Positions 13,196 through 13,441 of a stretch of 13,441 nucleotides of DNA are shown one piece after another (positions within the stretch are counted from its first letter, which is position 1; every line of letters begins with the position of its first letter). This DNA comes from JAWWPY01 sp964412845 (GTDB taxonomy: Bacteria; Actinomycetota; Actinomycetes; Streptosporangiales; Streptosporangiaceae), in assembly GCA_964412845.1 (NCBI GenBank), contig CAYPQM010000172.1, positions 1 through 13,441 of the forward strand, read 5' to 3'. The position numbers were made by a program, and so were the translations under genes. The notes under the pieces were generated by a model, which saw only the letters and a program-made list of their open reading frames with translations, was not told the DNA's origin and ran no database searches.

Positions 13196-13441
13196 CGGGC
13201 CTCCTCCAGCCCGTCAGGAGAGCCAGCCGGGGAGCCGTCCAGCGCGGCGGGATGCACCAGGCCTACGTCCGCGCGGGTCACCGCCTCGACCGCGGCCGGG
13301 TCCAGGTCGAACAGGACCCGCAGCGCGGTCTCGTAGGAGTCGCCGCCCGGCGACCCGGCCAGTTCCTTGACCCGCACAGTTGGCGAGTGCAACAGCTTGT
13401 CCACCACCCGGCGCATGGCCCGCGCGACCTCGTCATGCGCG
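13192..13441 (-). CDS. hemA: Glutamyl-tRNA reductase, C-terminal fragment
   Basis: Only the last 82 codons or so lie in the window. They run unbroken from the right edge, so the gene is cut by the edge rather than degraded. The VVDKLLHSPTVRVKELA segment is the characteristic dimerisation-helix motif of HemA, followed by GGDSYETALRVLFDLDP and a Gly/Ser/Pro-rich actinobacterial tail ending in GLEEAR. HemA reduces glutamyl-tRNA to glutamate-1-semialdehyde, the first committed step of tetrapyrrole synthesis by the C5 route. Its stop overlaps the hemC start, and the order hemA-hemC-hemD-hemB is the usual actinobacterial one. The catalytic domain is outside the window. Confidence 0.94.
   Translation of the reverse strand, partial: AHDEVARAMRRVVDKLLHSPTVRVKELAGSPGGDSYETALRVLFDLDPAAVEAVTRADVGLVHPAALDGSPAGSPDGLEEAR

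Noticed and set aside
12161..13336. Plus-strand open frame of 391 codons across hemC
   Set aside because: It is antisense to hemC, which has all catalytic motifs; the plus-strand product is an Arg/Gln-rich shadow typical of high-GC DNA.

Overview
The window is high-GC DNA with dense, mostly leftward genes and many GTG starts, typical of a soil actinomycete (Actinomycetota). I cannot fix the genus. Two housekeeping blocks lie on the minus strand: a tetrapyrrole (heme) block on the right and a cytochrome c maturation block on the left. A mostly plus-strand accessory block separates them.

Right block (about 7401-13441, minus strand): the order of transcription is hemA (C-terminal end only), hemC, a cobA/hemD fusion, hemB, a short primase/polymerase-like protein, and hemL. 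Together these cover most of the route from glutamyl-tRNA to uroporphyrinogen III. Three junctions (hemA/hemC, hemC/hemD and prim-pol-like/hemL) are GTGA stop/start overlaps, which points to translational coupling.

Middle block (about 3184-7233): a minus-strand SARP/BTAD-type regulator is divergent from a plus-strand run. That run is a 52-residue DUF1059 protein, a class I methyltransferase, a nitrilase with intact Glu-Lys-Cys residues, and a 10-helix EamA/DMT transporter with a long Thr/Ala-rich insert. In mycobacteria hemL is followed directly by the phosphatase and cytochrome c genes, so this block looks like an insertion into a conserved neighbourhood. It is the best candidate here for an undescribed system: a regulator-controlled nitrile or natural-product module.

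Left block (1-3140, minus strand): a histidine phosphatase, a TlpA/ResA-like lipoprotein thiol-disulfide oxidoreductase, and ResB (running off the left edge). The ccdA gene usually found between the TlpA-like gene and resB is absent. In its place are 30 bases holding a chain of overlapping stop and start codons.

No tRNA, rRNA, CRISPR array or insertion sequence was seen. No gene-free stretch exceeds 300 bases. The longest gaps are 5974-6168, 7234-7400 and 9413-9565, and each is described below.
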